Notes: generated from the letters alone by a model not told the origin. A DNA stretch of 64,000 nt from Martinezella tropici (GCF_008370325.1 NZ_VNIP01000020.1:1-64000), one strand, 5' to 3'; positions 50,551-59,596 are shown, counted from the first letter of the stretch. Numbers and translations are program-made.

Positions 50551-51801
50551 GTGGACAAACAGACTGTTCTCGAAGCCACCGAGGCCATGCGTGGCCTTTT
50601 TCCCGCAACGCCGCTACAGCTGAACGAGCATCTTTCCGCCCGCTATGGTGCCGATATCTGGCTGAAGCGCGAGGATCTGACGCCGGTCCGTTCCTACAAG
50701 ATTCGCGGCGCCTTCAATTTCTTCCGCAAGGTGATTGCTAAAGGCGGCACGGAAAAGACCTTCGTCTGCGCCTCTGCCGGCAATCATGCCCAGGGTTTTG
50801 CCTTCGTCTGCCGGCATTTTGGTGTGCCGGGCGTCGTCTACATGCCCGTCACGACGCCGCAGCAGAAGATCGACAAGACCCGAATCTTCGGTGGCGAGTT
50901 CATCACCATCAAGCTCTTCGGCGATTTCTTCGATCAATGTTATCAGGCCGCGCGCGAGCATGTCGAAAGTATCGACGGCGTCATGGTGCCGCCTTTCGAT
51001 CACGTCGATATCATCGAAGGGCAGGCGACCGTCGCGGCCGAAATCGCCGAGCAGCTGCCCGATGGCGTCGTGATCGACCATATCCTTCTTCCGGTGGGCG
51101 GCGGTGGGCTTGCGGCCGGCATCACCGGCTATTTCGCCGACGTGCTTGCTCGCGACGCCTTCACCTTTGCCGAGCCGGCCGGCGCGCCGAGCCTGCGCCG
51201 CAGTATCGAGGCGGGGAAGGTGGTGACGCTCGCCAAGGTCGATAATTTCGTCGATGGCGCCGCCGTCGGCCGCATCGGCGAGCTGAACTTCGCCGCTCTC
51301 AAGGGCTTTGCAGCCGAGCAGGTCAAGCTCATCGAGGAAAACGCCATCTGCGTCACCATCACCGATATGCTGAATGTCGAGGGCGTCGTGCTGGAGCCGG
51401 CCGGCGCTTTGGCGATCACGGCGCTGGAAAAGCTCGATCGCGACAGCATCCGCGGCAAGACCATCGTCGCCGTCGTCTCCGGCGGCAATTTTGATTTCGA
51501 ACGCCTGCCCGACGTCAAGGAGCGCGCCATGCGCTATGCGGGCTTGAAGAAATACTTCATCCTGCGTCTTGCGCAGCGCCCCGGCGCGCTTCGCGATTTC
51601 CTCAACATGCTCGGGCCGGAAGACGATATCGCTCGCTTCGAATATCTGAAGAAGAGCGCCCGCAATTTCGGCTCCATTCTGATTGGCATTGAGACGAAGA
51701 ATCCGGATAATTTCAAGCAGCTTATCGCCAACTTTGAAAGTTCCGGCATGGGTTATGAGGACATCACCGAAAACGAGATCCTGGCAAACCTGATCATTTG
51801 A
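50551..51801 (+). CDS. ilvA: Threonine ammonia-lyase (threonine dehydratase)
   Basis: IlvA converts threonine to 2-oxobutyrate, the first committed step to isoleucine. The product is about 416 residues from a GTG at 50551; a TTG at 50530 is also possible. The PLP lysine is in SYKIRGAFNFF (Lys50), the phosphate loop is VGGGGLAAG, and a single short C-terminal regulatory region (about 330-416) makes it the shorter Corynebacterium-like type. It works in the same pathway as ilvD at 22519. Confidence 0.93.
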   Translation: MDKQTVLEATEAMRGLFPATPLQLNEHLSARYGADIWLKREDLTPVRSYKIRGAFNFFRKVIAKGGTEKTFVCASAGNHAQGFAFVCRHFGVPGVVYMPVTTPQQKIDKTRIFGGEFITIKLFGDFFDQCYQAAREHVESIDGVMVPPFDHVDIIEGQATVAAEIAEQLPDGVVIDHILLPVGGGGLAAGITGYFADVLARDAFTFAEPAGAPSLRRSIEAGKVVTLAKVDNFVDGAAVGRIGELNFAALKGFAAEQVKLIEENAICVTITDMLNVEGVVLEPAGALAITALEKLDRDSIRGKTIVAVVSGGNFDFERLPDVKERAMRYAGLKKYFILRLAQRPGALRDFLNMLGPEDDIARFEYLKKSARNFGSILIGIETKNPDNFKQLIANFESSGMGYEDITENEILANLII

Positions 51802-51838
51802 CTTTGCGACCCTACAACCTTCATGCTAAAGGCGATCC

Positions 51839-52177
51839 ATGGCTTCGTTGTTTTCAAATATCCTTTCGATCTTCACCGGCGGTGCATCGCAGGCGGGCAC
51901 TGAAAAGTCTGCCGGTCCGGCCGTCAGCGCCGAGCCTCAGGTCCATGCCGGCTGCACGATCTACGCGACACCGCAGCGCGAGGGCAATCAGTTCCGCCTC
52001 ATGGGCCGGATCGAGAAGGATGTGAACGGCGAGATCCTGGTGCGCAATTTCATCCGCGCCGACGTCTTTGCCTCGTCCGATGACGCGGTGGAATCGACCT
52101 TCCGCAAGGCGCAGCAGATCATCGATCAGAACGGCGCCGGCCTCTTCGGCGACGGCGAAAAGGTTCGTCAGGTCTGA
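51839..52177 (+). CDS. HlyU-family protein
   Basis: The 112-residue product matches the HlyU pattern: an unstructured N-terminus, then YATPQREGNQFRLMGRIEKDVNGEILVRNFIRADVF and QIIDQNGAGLF. HlyU is a transcription factor in Vibrio, but rhizobial homologues are uncharacterised. It follows ilvA by 37 bases and may share its transcript. Confidence 0.85.
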   Translation: MASLFSNILSIFTGGASQAGTEKSAGPAVSAEPQVHAGCTIYATPQREGNQFRLMGRIEKDVNGEILVRNFIRADVFASSDDAVESTFRKAQQIIDQNGAGLFGDGEKVRQV

Positions 52178-52213
52178 AATCGGGCGGATTTCCTTAATAG
52201 GCGCCTGATGCAG

Positions 52214-52244
52214 GGGCCGCCTCCCGCATCTGCTCAGGCGGCCC
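52214..52244. repeat. Inverted repeat between convergent genes
   Basis: GGGCCGCCT (52214-52222) and AGGCGGCCC (52236-52244) form a perfect 9-bp stem between the HlyU-family gene (+) and the SDR gene (-). No T-run follows on either strand, so it is at best a partial terminator. Confidence 0.5.
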
Positions 52245-52288
52245 ATAACACTCACTGAAATCGATAGCTGGTTGGATTTTCGCTGGGC

Positions 52289-53065
52289 TTAAGCCGTGCG
52301 GAACATCTTCGCGCCGGCGGGGGCGTTGACTGCGCCGCCGTCGACCGTGATTTCGATCGCCGTGACATTGGCGGAATCGTCGGAGGCGAAGTAGAGTGCG
52401 GCCTTGGCGATTTCGTCGGCTTCGCTCATGCGGCCGAGCGCGCTCATGCCGCCAAAGCGGGCCTGCAGCGCATCCAGGGCCTCCGGCGTGGCAGCACGCG
52501 GGTCCCAGATCGGCGTCTTGGTGGCGCCTGGCGTGACCTGGTTGACGCGGATGCCGCGGGGCGCGAGTTCGGAAGCGAGATTGCGGGTCATGGCTCGAAC
52601 GGCGCCCTTCGTGCCGGCATAGGCCGAAGCGCCGGGAATGCCGAGGACGGCATGCACGGAACCATTCAGGATCACCGATCCGCCGTCGTTCAGATGCGGC
52701 AAGGCGGCCTGTACGGTGAAGAAGACGCCAGTGAAATTGATACGCACGATGGTTTCAAACTGCTCGAGCGTGGTGTTGCCGAGCGGGGTATCGCCGGCAA
52801 TTCCGGCATTGGCAAAGACCACATCGAATTTTCCAAGCTTCTGTGCAGCCTCGGCAAATGCCTTTTCCATGGCCGGGATATCGGTGGTGTCGGCCTGCAA
52901 GGCCAGCACGCCGCCGCCGAGTTGTTCCGCTGCCGCTGCCAGCGTCTTGGCATTGCGGCCTGTTATGGCGACCTTGGCGCCTTCGGCGAGGAAGAGGCGG
53001 GCGGTGGCAAGGCCAATACCGCTGTTTCCGCCGGTAATGACGGCGACCTTGTTGTTGAGACGCAT
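52289..53065 (-). CDS. SDR-family oxidoreductase
   Basis: The 258-residue product is a classical short-chain dehydrogenase: cofactor motif TGGNSGIG (11-18), NAG near 86-88, catalytic Ser in ILNGSVHAVLG, and Tyr-x3-Lys in SAYAGTKGA (about 151-155). The substrate is unknown. It is divergent from a TetR-type repressor gene with duplicated operators between them, a common arrangement for inducible reductases. Confidence 0.93.
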   Translation of the reverse strand: MRLNNKVAVITGGNSGIGLATARLFLAEGAKVAITGRNAKTLAAAAEQLGGGVLALQADTTDIPAMEKAFAEAAQKLGKFDVVFANAGIAGDTPLGNTTLEQFETIVRINFTGVFFTVQAALPHLNDGGSVILNGSVHAVLGIPGASAYAGTKGAVRAMTRNLASELAPRGIRVNQVTPGATKTPIWDPRAATPEALDALQARFGGMSALGRMSEADEIAKAALYFASDDSANVTAIEITVDGGAVNAPAGAKMFRTA

Positions 53066-53098
53066 GTTCGTAGCTCCTGTTGGCTTTTATCACGATCT

Positions 53099-53138
53099 GG
53101 ATTATGATCGTTATCTATAAGGATTATGATCGTAATCC
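53099..53138. promoter_or_regulatory. Duplicated operator between the SDR and TetR genes
   Basis: GGATTATGATCGT occurs twice (53099-53111 and 53121-53133), 22 bases apart. The second copy is a perfect palindrome, GGATTA-TGATCG-TAATCC (53121-53138). Two turns of helix between copies fits cooperative binding of a TetR dimer pair. Confidence 0.7.
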
Positions 53139-53170
53139 ATTTTGTCAAGCCGGGCACGAAAGGATTTTCG

Positions 53171-53752
53171 ATGGGTCGCTCACAATTGGAAAAGCAGAAG
53201 ACGCACGAACGCATCGTGACGCTTGCCGCCAAGCGTCTGCGCGAAGAAGGATTGGAAGGGATCGGTGTTGCCGATCTGATGAAGGAAGCGGGTCTGACGG
53301 TCGGCGGCTTCTATAAGCATTTCGCCTCGCGCGACGAACTCGTGGCGGAAGCCGTGGGATCGGCGATCGGATCATGGCGGCGGCAGCAGGAGGAAAAGGG
53401 GATCGTTGCCGAGAGCGTCTCGCTCGACGAGTATGTCGATGCTTATCTCAGCGAGGGACACCGCGACCATTGCGGCGAGGGCTGCGCCTATGCGGCGCTG
53501 ACGGCGGATATGGCGCGCAGCGGCGATGCGGTCCGCTCTGTTGCGACGGATGGCCTGCGAAGGAATTTCGAGGCCATGACGGCGCGTATGTCAAGGCCGG
53601 AAACAGCCGAAGCCAGACGGAAGGCCATCATCGCCTCGTGCCTGATGACCGGAGCGCTCGGCCTCGCGCGCGTGGCGAATGACGAGGCTCTTTCGACCGA
53701 AATTCTGGAGACCGTCAAGCAGTTCGTGAAGGAGCTGCCACAGGCAGAATAG
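53171..53752 (+). CDS. TetR-family transcriptional regulator
   Basis: The 193-residue product (start MGRSQLEKQKTHERIVTLAAK, AAAGGA upstream) has the helix-turn-helix IGVADLMKEAGLTVGGFYKHFASRDELVAEAV at about 28-60 and a C-terminal domain with HRDHCGEGCAYAALTAD, a cysteine-containing segment seen in some quinone- or electrophile-responsive TetR proteins. It probably represses the divergent SDR gene. Confidence 0.92.
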   Translation: MGRSQLEKQKTHERIVTLAAKRLREEGLEGIGVADLMKEAGLTVGGFYKHFASRDELVAEAVGSAIGSWRRQQEEKGIVAESVSLDEYVDAYLSEGHRDHCGEGCAYAALTADMARSGDAVRSVATDGLRRNFEAMTARMSRPETAEARRKAIIASCLMTGALGLARVANDEALSTEILETVKQFVKELPQAE

Positions 53753-53756
53753 CAAA

Positions 53757-53778
53757 GCGGCCGGTTGAAGCCGGCCGC
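53757..53778. terminator. Hairpin between convergent tetR-like and azoR genes
   Basis: GCGGCCGG (53757-53764) and CCGGCCGC (53771-53778) form a perfect 8-bp GC stem around TTGAAG, five bases after the TetR stop. There is no clear T-run, so its role as a terminator is uncertain. Confidence 0.5.
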
Positions 53779-53805
53779 CTGTCACTGTCCGAATATAGCA
53801 GTCAA

Positions 53806-54420
53806 TTAAGCGGCAAGGGCCAGCTCGGAGGCGCGGGCCTGGGCGGCGCCGATTGCCTTTTCAACAGCTTCCGGACCAAAAGCGATGCCTTCGATATAAA
53901 CGGTCTCGACATCGGTGATGCCGATGAAGCCGAGAACCGACTTCAGGTAGGGAACGGCATGGTTCAGCGGGGCAGCCGGGCCTTCGGAGTAGACGCCGCC
54001 GGAGGCCAGCACGATGTAGGCCTTCTTACCGGTCGCCAGGCCTTTCGGGCCGGTTTCCGTGTAGGTGAAGGTGCGGCCGGCGCGGGCGATATTATCGATC
54101 CAGGTCTTCAGCGAGGAATAGATGTTGAAGTTGATGAGGCCGGTGCCGATGACCAGCGTGTCGGCTGCGAGCAGCTCGTCAACGAGCGAGTCCGAAACCT
54201 TGACCAGTTCCTGCTGTTCGGGCGTGCGGGCGTCGGCCGGCGTGCGGATAGCGGCCGTGAACGGGCCGTCGATGTGCGGCAGGTTGTCTGCGGCGAGGTC
54301 GCGGTGAACGAGCGCCTTGCCCGGATTGTTGGCCTTGATCTTCTCGGCAAGCTCGGTCGCGATCTTGGTGGAGAGCGAGTCCGGGCGCGGGCTCGAAGTC
54401 AGAAGCAGAATGGAGGACAT
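53806..54420 (-). CDS. azoR: FMN-dependent NADH-azoreductase
   Basis: AzoR reduces azo bonds and quinones using FMN and NADH. The 204-residue product (MSSILLLTSSPRPDSLSTKIA) has the flavodoxin-like fold, LVIGTGLINFNIYSSLKTWIDNIARAGRTFTYTETGPKGL near 90-128, and ASGGVYSEG near 140, all typical. AAAAGGAAAACGGAT lies before the ATG. It is divergent from a LysR-type gene that probably activates it. Confidence 0.93.
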   Translation of the reverse strand: MSSILLLTSSPRPDSLSTKIATELAEKIKANNPGKALVHRDLAADNLPHIDGPFTAAIRTPADARTPEQQELVKVSDSLVDELLAADTLVIGTGLINFNIYSSLKTWIDNIARAGRTFTYTETGPKGLATGKKAYIVLASGGVYSEGPAAPLNHAVPYLKSVLGFIGITDVETVYIEGIAFGPEAVEKAIGAAQARASELALAA

Positions 54421-54500
54421 ATCCGTTTTCCTTTTCAATGGGTTGCGAAAATCGGCTGGGAGAGCCCGATCACGTTCGCTTTGATAAATAAGTCCTCAGT

Positions 54501-54545
54501 GCTATCGAGAAAAACTGTGATAATATGGATTGGAACTATCGATAG
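54501..54545. promoter_or_regulatory. Putative LysR site in the azoR promoter
   Basis: The intergenic DNA contains a perfect palindrome CTATCGATAG (54536-54545) and a related half-site GCTATCGAG (54501-54509), 35 bases apart. LysR regulators usually bind a palindromic recognition site plus an activation half-site nearer the target promoter. Confidence 0.5.
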
Positions 54546-54557
54546 AATGGATGGCAG

Positions 54558-55526
54558 ATGCTCCCTAATCCCACCCTCGACCAATTGCAGGTCTTTCTGA
54601 CCGTCGCTGAATCAGGCAGTTTCTCCGCCGCCTCGCGTACGCTCAACCGCGCGCAATCGGTGATCAGCTACACGATTGCCAATCTGGAGGCCCAGCTCGA
54701 AATGCCGCTGTTCGAGCGGTCCGGCTCGCGCCAGCCGAAGCTGACGGATGCGGGCAGGGTGATGCTGGAGGATGCCCGCCGCATTCTTTCCGATCTCCAG
54801 GTAATGCGAGCGAGAGTGAAGGGTCTGAAGAGCGGACTCGAGGCGGAGGTGTCCGTAGCCATCAGCGTCATGGTGCCCGTCCATGCCACCGTCGATGTGC
54901 TGCGGGAATTTCGGGATCGCTTCCCCTATGTTTCCCTGCGCCTTGACACCGGCGAACTGGGCTCGATGCTTGAGCTCGTCGCCAGCGGCCGGTCGACGAT
55001 CGGTATCGGCGGTTCGGTGCTAAAGCAGGATGACGCCCTGGTCATCGAGCGCATTGGGCATTCCTTCATGATGCCGGTCGCAGCCCCGACGCATCCGCTC
55101 GCTTTGCTGGGGCGGCCGCTGACGCTCGCCGATGTGCGCGAAGAAGTGCAATTGGTCGTCACCGACGCGTCGAACCTCACCAATGGCAAGGATTTCAATG
55201 TCCTCTCCTACAAGATCTGGCATCTCAGCGATATCGCCACGAAGCATCAGCTGATTCGCGGCGGTCTCGGCTGGGGCGGCCTGCCGGCCTCGCTCATCAT
55301 GGAGGATCTGCAGAAGGGCAGGCTCGTGCCGTTGGCGCTCGATGCCTATGATCAAAGCGAGTATCCGCTCTATGCGGTGCGCAAGGTCGACAATCCTCCG
55401 GGTCCTGCAGCCGCCTGGCTGATCGAAGCTTTCCGCGATCGCCTGTCGCGGTGCCCGAATCAGGAGGACTTCAAGGCGGCGGTCGACATGTTCCATCCAG
55501 ACGACAAGCGCCTGGCGGCGGAGTGA
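54558..55526 (+). CDS. LysR-family transcriptional regulator
   Basis: The 322-residue product has the N-terminal winged helix (LDQLQVFLTVAESGSFSAASRTLNRAQSVISYTIANLEAQL, about 7-48) and a periplasmic-binding-like effector domain (about 95-300). Divergent from azoR, it is the likely activator of that gene in response to a quinone or a similar compound. The effector is inferred only. Confidence 0.94.
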   Translation: MLPNPTLDQLQVFLTVAESGSFSAASRTLNRAQSVISYTIANLEAQLEMPLFERSGSRQPKLTDAGRVMLEDARRILSDLQVMRARVKGLKSGLEAEVSVAISVMVPVHATVDVLREFRDRFPYVSLRLDTGELGSMLELVASGRSTIGIGGSVLKQDDALVIERIGHSFMMPVAAPTHPLALLGRPLTLADVREEVQLVVTDASNLTNGKDFNVLSYKIWHLSDIATKHQLIRGGLGWGGLPASLIMEDLQKGRLVPLALDAYDQSEYPLYAVRKVDNPPGPAAAWLIEAFRDRLSRCPNQEDFKAAVDMFHPDDKRLAAE

Positions 55527-55581
55527 AATGGTCCTCCCCTCGTTGCCGTAGGCAATTGTTTATAAGGCTCTCGGTGTCGTG

Positions 55582-55612
55582 AATTCCTTCTCCCCACTGG
55601 GGAGAAGGAATT
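55582..55612. repeat. Perfect 14-bp palindrome (REP-like hairpin)
   Basis: AATTCCTTCTCCCC (55582-55595) and GGGGAGAAGGAATT (55599-55612) are exact inverted copies around ACT. The CTTCTCCCC/GGGGAGAAGG arm also occurs in the repeat at 24362. It lies between the convergent LysR and cpdB genes and may end both transcripts. Confidence 0.75.
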
Positions 55613-55679
55613 GCGTGGCAACGACCTCATTTATATGCGGCAATCCCCCTTTTCAGGGAGAGGCCAACAACTTCAGTGA

Positions 55680-57668
55680 TTACAGAACCAACCGGTAGCT
55701 GCGGAAGCCGTCGGCGCCTTCGCCGGCGTCTTCGATCTTCACGCTCTTGACCTGATCGAGGAAATCCTTGGCCTTTGGTGAGCTCTGGAACCGTACTGTC
55801 GTGTCCGGCAGCGGCTTGAAGGTCCAGTTGCCGTCGGCGGTCGGGTTGATCGTGCCCTGCTCGTGGACATAGCGCACGATGACGTCGCGGTTGGTGTCGG
55901 GCGCCTGATAGACGACCTTGTCCGCCGCGATTTCCGGGAAGTTGCCGCCGCCGCCGGCGCGGTAGTTATTGGTGACGACCAGGAACTTCTGCGCCGCGTC
56001 GATCGGCTTGCCGTCGAATTGCAGGTTCTGAATACGGTTTGCATCGGCATTCAGAACCTTGCCGTCATCGCCGAAGCGGCGCGGCTGCGAGAGGTCGATC
56101 TGGTAGGTGACACCGTCGATGACGTCGAAATTATAGGACGGGAAGCCATTGTTGATGAGATCCGCATCCTTGGCGCCCGGCTGCACCTGGTTGAACATCG
56201 CAGCCGACATCTCCAGCCAGTTCTTGACCTGGGCGCCGTTGATGACGACGGCCTGCACCGTGTTGGGATAGAGGTAGAGGTCGGCGACATTCTTGATGGC
56301 GATGTTGCCGGCGGGGACGTCGGTATAATAGTCGGCGCCGTTGCGGCCGCCGCACTTGAAGGGGGCTGCAGCCGAAAGAGCCGGCAGGTCCTTGTATTGC
56401 GTCTCCTTGAGCATGTCCTTGATGTACCAGACCTGCGCCTGGCTGACGATCTGCACCGACGGATCGTCGGCCACCAGCGCGAAATAGGAGTAGAGCGGCG
56501 CGGAGGTCTTGCCGACAGGCGTTCGCACGTAGGTCAGCGTCGCCTCATGCTCGGCCTTTGCAGCTTCCACGACTTCCTTCTTGTCGGCGACATCGGCGAC
56601 GACTTTCTTCTTGTCGTCGCGATGGTAGATCGGCCGCGCTTCGGAGGTGAAGTCGACGATCTTCCAGCTCTTGCCGTCCTTCTCGAGCAGCAGGTCGATG
56701 AGGCCGAGATGCGAGCCCCAGAAGCCGGCCATGACGGCGGGCTTGCCGTGCAGCGTGCCCTTGACCGGATCGGCGTCCTTGATGCCGTCCCAGGTCTTCG
56801 GACCGGGGAAGACGAGATGCTGGTGGCCGGTGAAGACGGCATCGATGCCATCGACCGCCGCGACGTAGAGCGAAGCGTTTTCCATCTTCTCGCTCGGGCC
56901 GCTGCCGTCGATGCCAGAATGCGAGAGAGCGATGACGATATCGGCGCCTTCGGCCTTCATCACAGGAACCCAGGCCCTGGCAGCTTCGACGATATCGCGC
57001 GTCTGCGCCTTGCCTTCGAGGTTCTTGATATCCCAGAGCATGATCTGCGGCGGCACGAAGCCAATGAAGCCGATCTTGATTGGGCTTTCATTGCCGGCGC
57101 CGTCCTTGATCGTCTTTTCGAGGATCAGATAGGGCTTGAAGAACAGGTCGTCCTTCGTCGGGTCGGAGGCAAGCTGGCCTTTGGTCAGGTTGGCGCAGAC
57201 GAACGGGAAGTTTGCGCCAGCCAGCACCTTGAACATGAAGTCGAGGCCGTAGTTGAATTCGTGATTGCCGAGCGTGCCCACGGAATAGCCGAGCGTGTTC
57301 ATCGCCTTGATGACCGGATGGACGTCGCCGTCCTTCATGCCGTGCTGATAGGCCATGTAATCGCCCATCGGATTGCCCTGCAGCACGTCGCCATTGTCGA
57401 TGAGGAGCCAGTTGGTGGCTTCGGCGCGGATATTGTCGATGATCGTTGCCGTGCGCGTCAGGCCCATCGTGTCGTTCGGCTTGTCGGCATAGTAGTCATA
57501 GGGGAAGACGTTGACGTGAATGTCGGTCGTTTCCATGAGACGCAGATGCGCCTGATTGCCAGCGGCGCGGGCGGCGAAAGGATGCAGCACGATCAGCGCT
57601 GCCGCAGCACTCAGGCCTTGCAGCAGGGAACGGCGCGACATGCTGGGCAAATCCAGAATGGAAGACAT
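55680..57668 (-). CDS. cpdB: 2',3'-cyclic-nucleotide 2'-phosphodiesterase/3'-nucleotidase (CpdB-type)
   Basis: The periplasmic enzyme releases nucleosides and phosphate from external nucleotides. The 662-residue product (ATG at 57668) has a Tat-like signal (SRRSLLQGLSAAAALIV, 11-27). Metallophosphoesterase motifs are TTDIHVN, NGDVLQGNP, LGNHEFNYG, ALSHSGID and FTGHQH. A C-terminal 5'-nucleotidase domain follows (about 350-650). Family length is normal. An upstream extension of 28 codons is not signal-like. Confidence 0.94.
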   Translation of the reverse strand: MSSILDLPSMSRRSLLQGLSAAAALIVLHPFAARAAGNQAHLRLMETTDIHVNVFPYDYYADKPNDTMGLTRTATIIDNIRAEATNWLLIDNGDVLQGNPMGDYMAYQHGMKDGDVHPVIKAMNTLGYSVGTLGNHEFNYGLDFMFKVLAGANFPFVCANLTKGQLASDPTKDDLFFKPYLILEKTIKDGAGNESPIKIGFIGFVPPQIMLWDIKNLEGKAQTRDIVEAARAWVPVMKAEGADIVIALSHSGIDGSGPSEKMENASLYVAAVDGIDAVFTGHQHLVFPGPKTWDGIKDADPVKGTLHGKPAVMAGFWGSHLGLIDLLLEKDGKSWKIVDFTSEARPIYHRDDKKKVVADVADKKEVVEAAKAEHEATLTYVRTPVGKTSAPLYSYFALVADDPSVQIVSQAQVWYIKDMLKETQYKDLPALSAAAPFKCGGRNGADYYTDVPAGNIAIKNVADLYLYPNTVQAVVINGAQVKNWLEMSAAMFNQVQPGAKDADLINNGFPSYNFDVIDGVTYQIDLSQPRRFGDDGKVLNADANRIQNLQFDGKPIDAAQKFLVVTNNYRAGGGGNFPEIAADKVVYQAPDTNRDVIVRYVHEQGTINPTADGNWTFKPLPDTTVRFQSSPKAKDFLDQVKSVKIEDAGEGADGFRSYRLVL

Positions 57669-57805
57669 AAGACACTCCTTCAACGATGGGGCTATGGTCC
57701 GTCGATCATCTCTCGGGCGAGGGAGATTAGGACGATTTTTGAAGGTGTGCACCAGGAATGTGACAGGCTTATTGTGGATCGTAGCCGGCTTGCGCCGACA
57801 TTCGA

Positions 57806-58165
57806 TCAGCGCTTGAGAACCGGCTTTATGTCCTTGTGGAAAAAGCGGAAATAGGACGCGACTTTCGCCGATGCGTTGGACGAGCGATCGAATTCGATGC
57901 CGATGCGGCCATTATGGGCCCAGCGCACGAAACCGTCGAGCAGACCGATGTCCTCGCATTCTACGCGAACCTTGCTGCCGGCGGCCGCATAGAGCGGCGC
58001 CTGCAGGTCGAGAGCGATGCCGCTTGTGGAAATATCGACTACACGGCCGGCGACGAGCTTGGTGAAATATCGAACCTGGCCCATGAGCCGGGCGTGATGG
58101 CGCGGCGAACCTCGCGTCTTGATTTTCAGATTGTCTTGAACGAGAGATTTCGAAGAGAACTGCAT
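57806..58165 (-). CDS. PilZ-domain protein (probable c-di-GMP receptor)
   Basis: The 119-residue product is a single PilZ domain with both c-di-GMP-binding motifs: RxxxR as RHHAR (about 22-26) and [D/N]xSxxG as DISTSG (about 44-49). RIGIEF follows at the expected place. It probably senses c-di-GMP to control motility or exopolysaccharide. It has no output domain, so it should act through a partner. Confidence 0.88.
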   Translation of the reverse strand: MQFSSKSLVQDNLKIKTRGSPRHHARLMGQVRYFTKLVAGRVVDISTSGIALDLQAPLYAAAGSKVRVECEDIGLLDGFVRWAHNGRIGIEFDRSSNASAKVASYFRFFHKDIKPVLKR

Positions 58166-58324
58166 GACGTTATCCCGGCTCGCGCATCTTTTCCGACTGT
58201 GGATAGCAGGTGTGCATTGAGGGATGCTTAGGATAAACGTTAAAATTGTAGATGGCCGTATCGAATCGATACCGGAAATCGGTGCCGAACGCGGCCGCTA
58301 TGTGAATGTTGAGAGAGGCTGAAC

Positions 58325-59128
58325 ATGCGCATCGTTTCTTTGAATGCATGGGGCGGTCGGCTGCATGATCCGCTTATGCCTTATCTCGCCGATGTCGACG
58401 CAGATGTCCTGTGCCTGCAGGAAGTGGTTCGCACGCACGACGCGCAATCCGAATGGCTGGTTTATCGCGACCATGGTGTTGAACTCTTGCAGCGCACCAA
58501 TCTCTTCGAGGAGCTGAAAGCTGCTTTGCCGGCTTACGATGCCTTCTTTCTTCCGGTTGCACGGGGTGATCTATTCGACGGTGATCGGCGATTTGACTCC
58601 GAATTCGGCTTGGCGACCTTCGTGCGCAGGAACTATCCTGTCATCGCTCAGGCAGCTGGGTTCATTCATGGTGAATTTTCGGCCGATGGTTATGGGCCGC
58701 ATCCACGCTCGCGCAATGCCCATTGCATCCGCCTCTTCGACTACCAGCGCGGCTATCCCATCACCATTGCCCATATGCATGGCCTGCGTGATCTGGAAGG
58801 CAAGGGCGATACGCCTGCACGCCGCCATCAGGCCAATGCGCTGGTCGAGCTCGTCAGTCAGGTGAAGCAGGATGGCGACCGGCTAGTCGTCTGCGGTGAT
58901 TTCAATGTGCTGCCGGATAGCGAGACCTTCGAAATCTTCGGCAGCCTGGGGCTTGTCGATCTTGTCACCTCGCGGGGACATGACGATACGCGTACGTCCC
59001 ATTATCGCAAGCAGCCCCGTTTTGCCGATTACATGCTGGTGACGTCGAATGTCGAGGTCATCCGTTTCGATCCTGTCGCAGAGCCCGAAGTCTCGGATCA
59101 CCGCGCCCTGCTGCTGGATCTGCGCTGA
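58325..59128 (+). CDS. Endonuclease/exonuclease/phosphatase-family protein
   Basis: The 267-residue product has the EEP fold motifs: SLNAWGGRL (4-12), VLCLQEV with the metal-binding Glu near 34, HMHGLRD near 150, VVCGDFNVLP with the Asp-Asn pair near 195, and SDHRALLLD at the end. These proteins hydrolyse phosphodiester bonds in nucleic acids, lipids or nucleotides; the substrate is unknown. It has no signal peptide. Confidence 0.88.
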   Translation: MRIVSLNAWGGRLHDPLMPYLADVDADVLCLQEVVRTHDAQSEWLVYRDHGVELLQRTNLFEELKAALPAYDAFFLPVARGDLFDGDRRFDSEFGLATFVRRNYPVIAQAAGFIHGEFSADGYGPHPRSRNAHCIRLFDYQRGYPITIAHMHGLRDLEGKGDTPARRHQANALVELVSQVKQDGDRLVVCGDFNVLPDSETFEIFGSLGLVDLVTSRGHDDTRTSHYRKQPRFADYMLVTSNVEVIRFDPVAEPEVSDHRALLLDLR

Positions 59129-59134
59129 CGAAGG

Positions 59135-59596
59135 TCACACGCCGACATTCGGCCGCTCGATGATCTCGCGCAGCGCAAAGCTGGAATTGATCTTCACGAC
59201 ATGTGGCAGCGCGGAAAGCCAATCCCGGTGGATGCGCTCGTAGTCTTCGAGGTCCCGCGCGGCAACGCGCACTATATAGTCGTATTCCCCGGACATGAGA
59301 TAGCAGGCAAGCACATTCGGACAGCGCTTCACCGCTGTTTCAAATTCCGAAAGCGTCTTCGCGAACTGGCCTGACAGAGAGATGTGCACGAAGGCGATCA
59401 TCTTATAATCAAGCGCTTTATGCGAGAGATGCGCGTGATAGCCGTCGATGACGCCGCTCTTTTCGAGGATATCGAGTCGGCGTGAGCAGGCCGAGGGTGA
59501 CAGGCCGACCTTCTCGGCCAGTTCCGCATTGGTGATCCTGGCGTTCTGCTGCAGCATCCGCAGAATCGAATGATCGATGGCATCGAGGTCGGACAT
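59135..59596 (-). CDS. Lrp/AsnC-family transcriptional regulator
   Basis: The 153-residue product has the N-terminal helix-turn-helix (DAIDHSILRMLQQNARITNAELAEKVGLSPSACSRRLDILEKSG, about 4-47) and the C-terminal RAM ligand-binding domain. Divergence from alanine dehydrogenase is the classic arrangement in which this regulator activates ald in response to alanine. Confidence 0.94.
   Translation of the reverse strand: MSDLDAIDHSILRMLQQNARITNAELAEKVGLSPSACSRRLDILEKSGVIDGYHAHLSHKALDYKMIAFVHISLSGQFAKTLSEFETAVKRCPNVLACYLMSGEYDYIVRVAARDLEDYERIHRDWLSALPHVVKINSSFALREIIERPNVGV

Noticed and set aside
55863..57854. 663-codon open frame on the + strand opposite cpdB
   Set aside because: It mirrors the codon pattern of the real cpdB gene, which has all metallophosphoesterase motifs and a Tat signal. 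Long antisense frames are common in high-GC genes.
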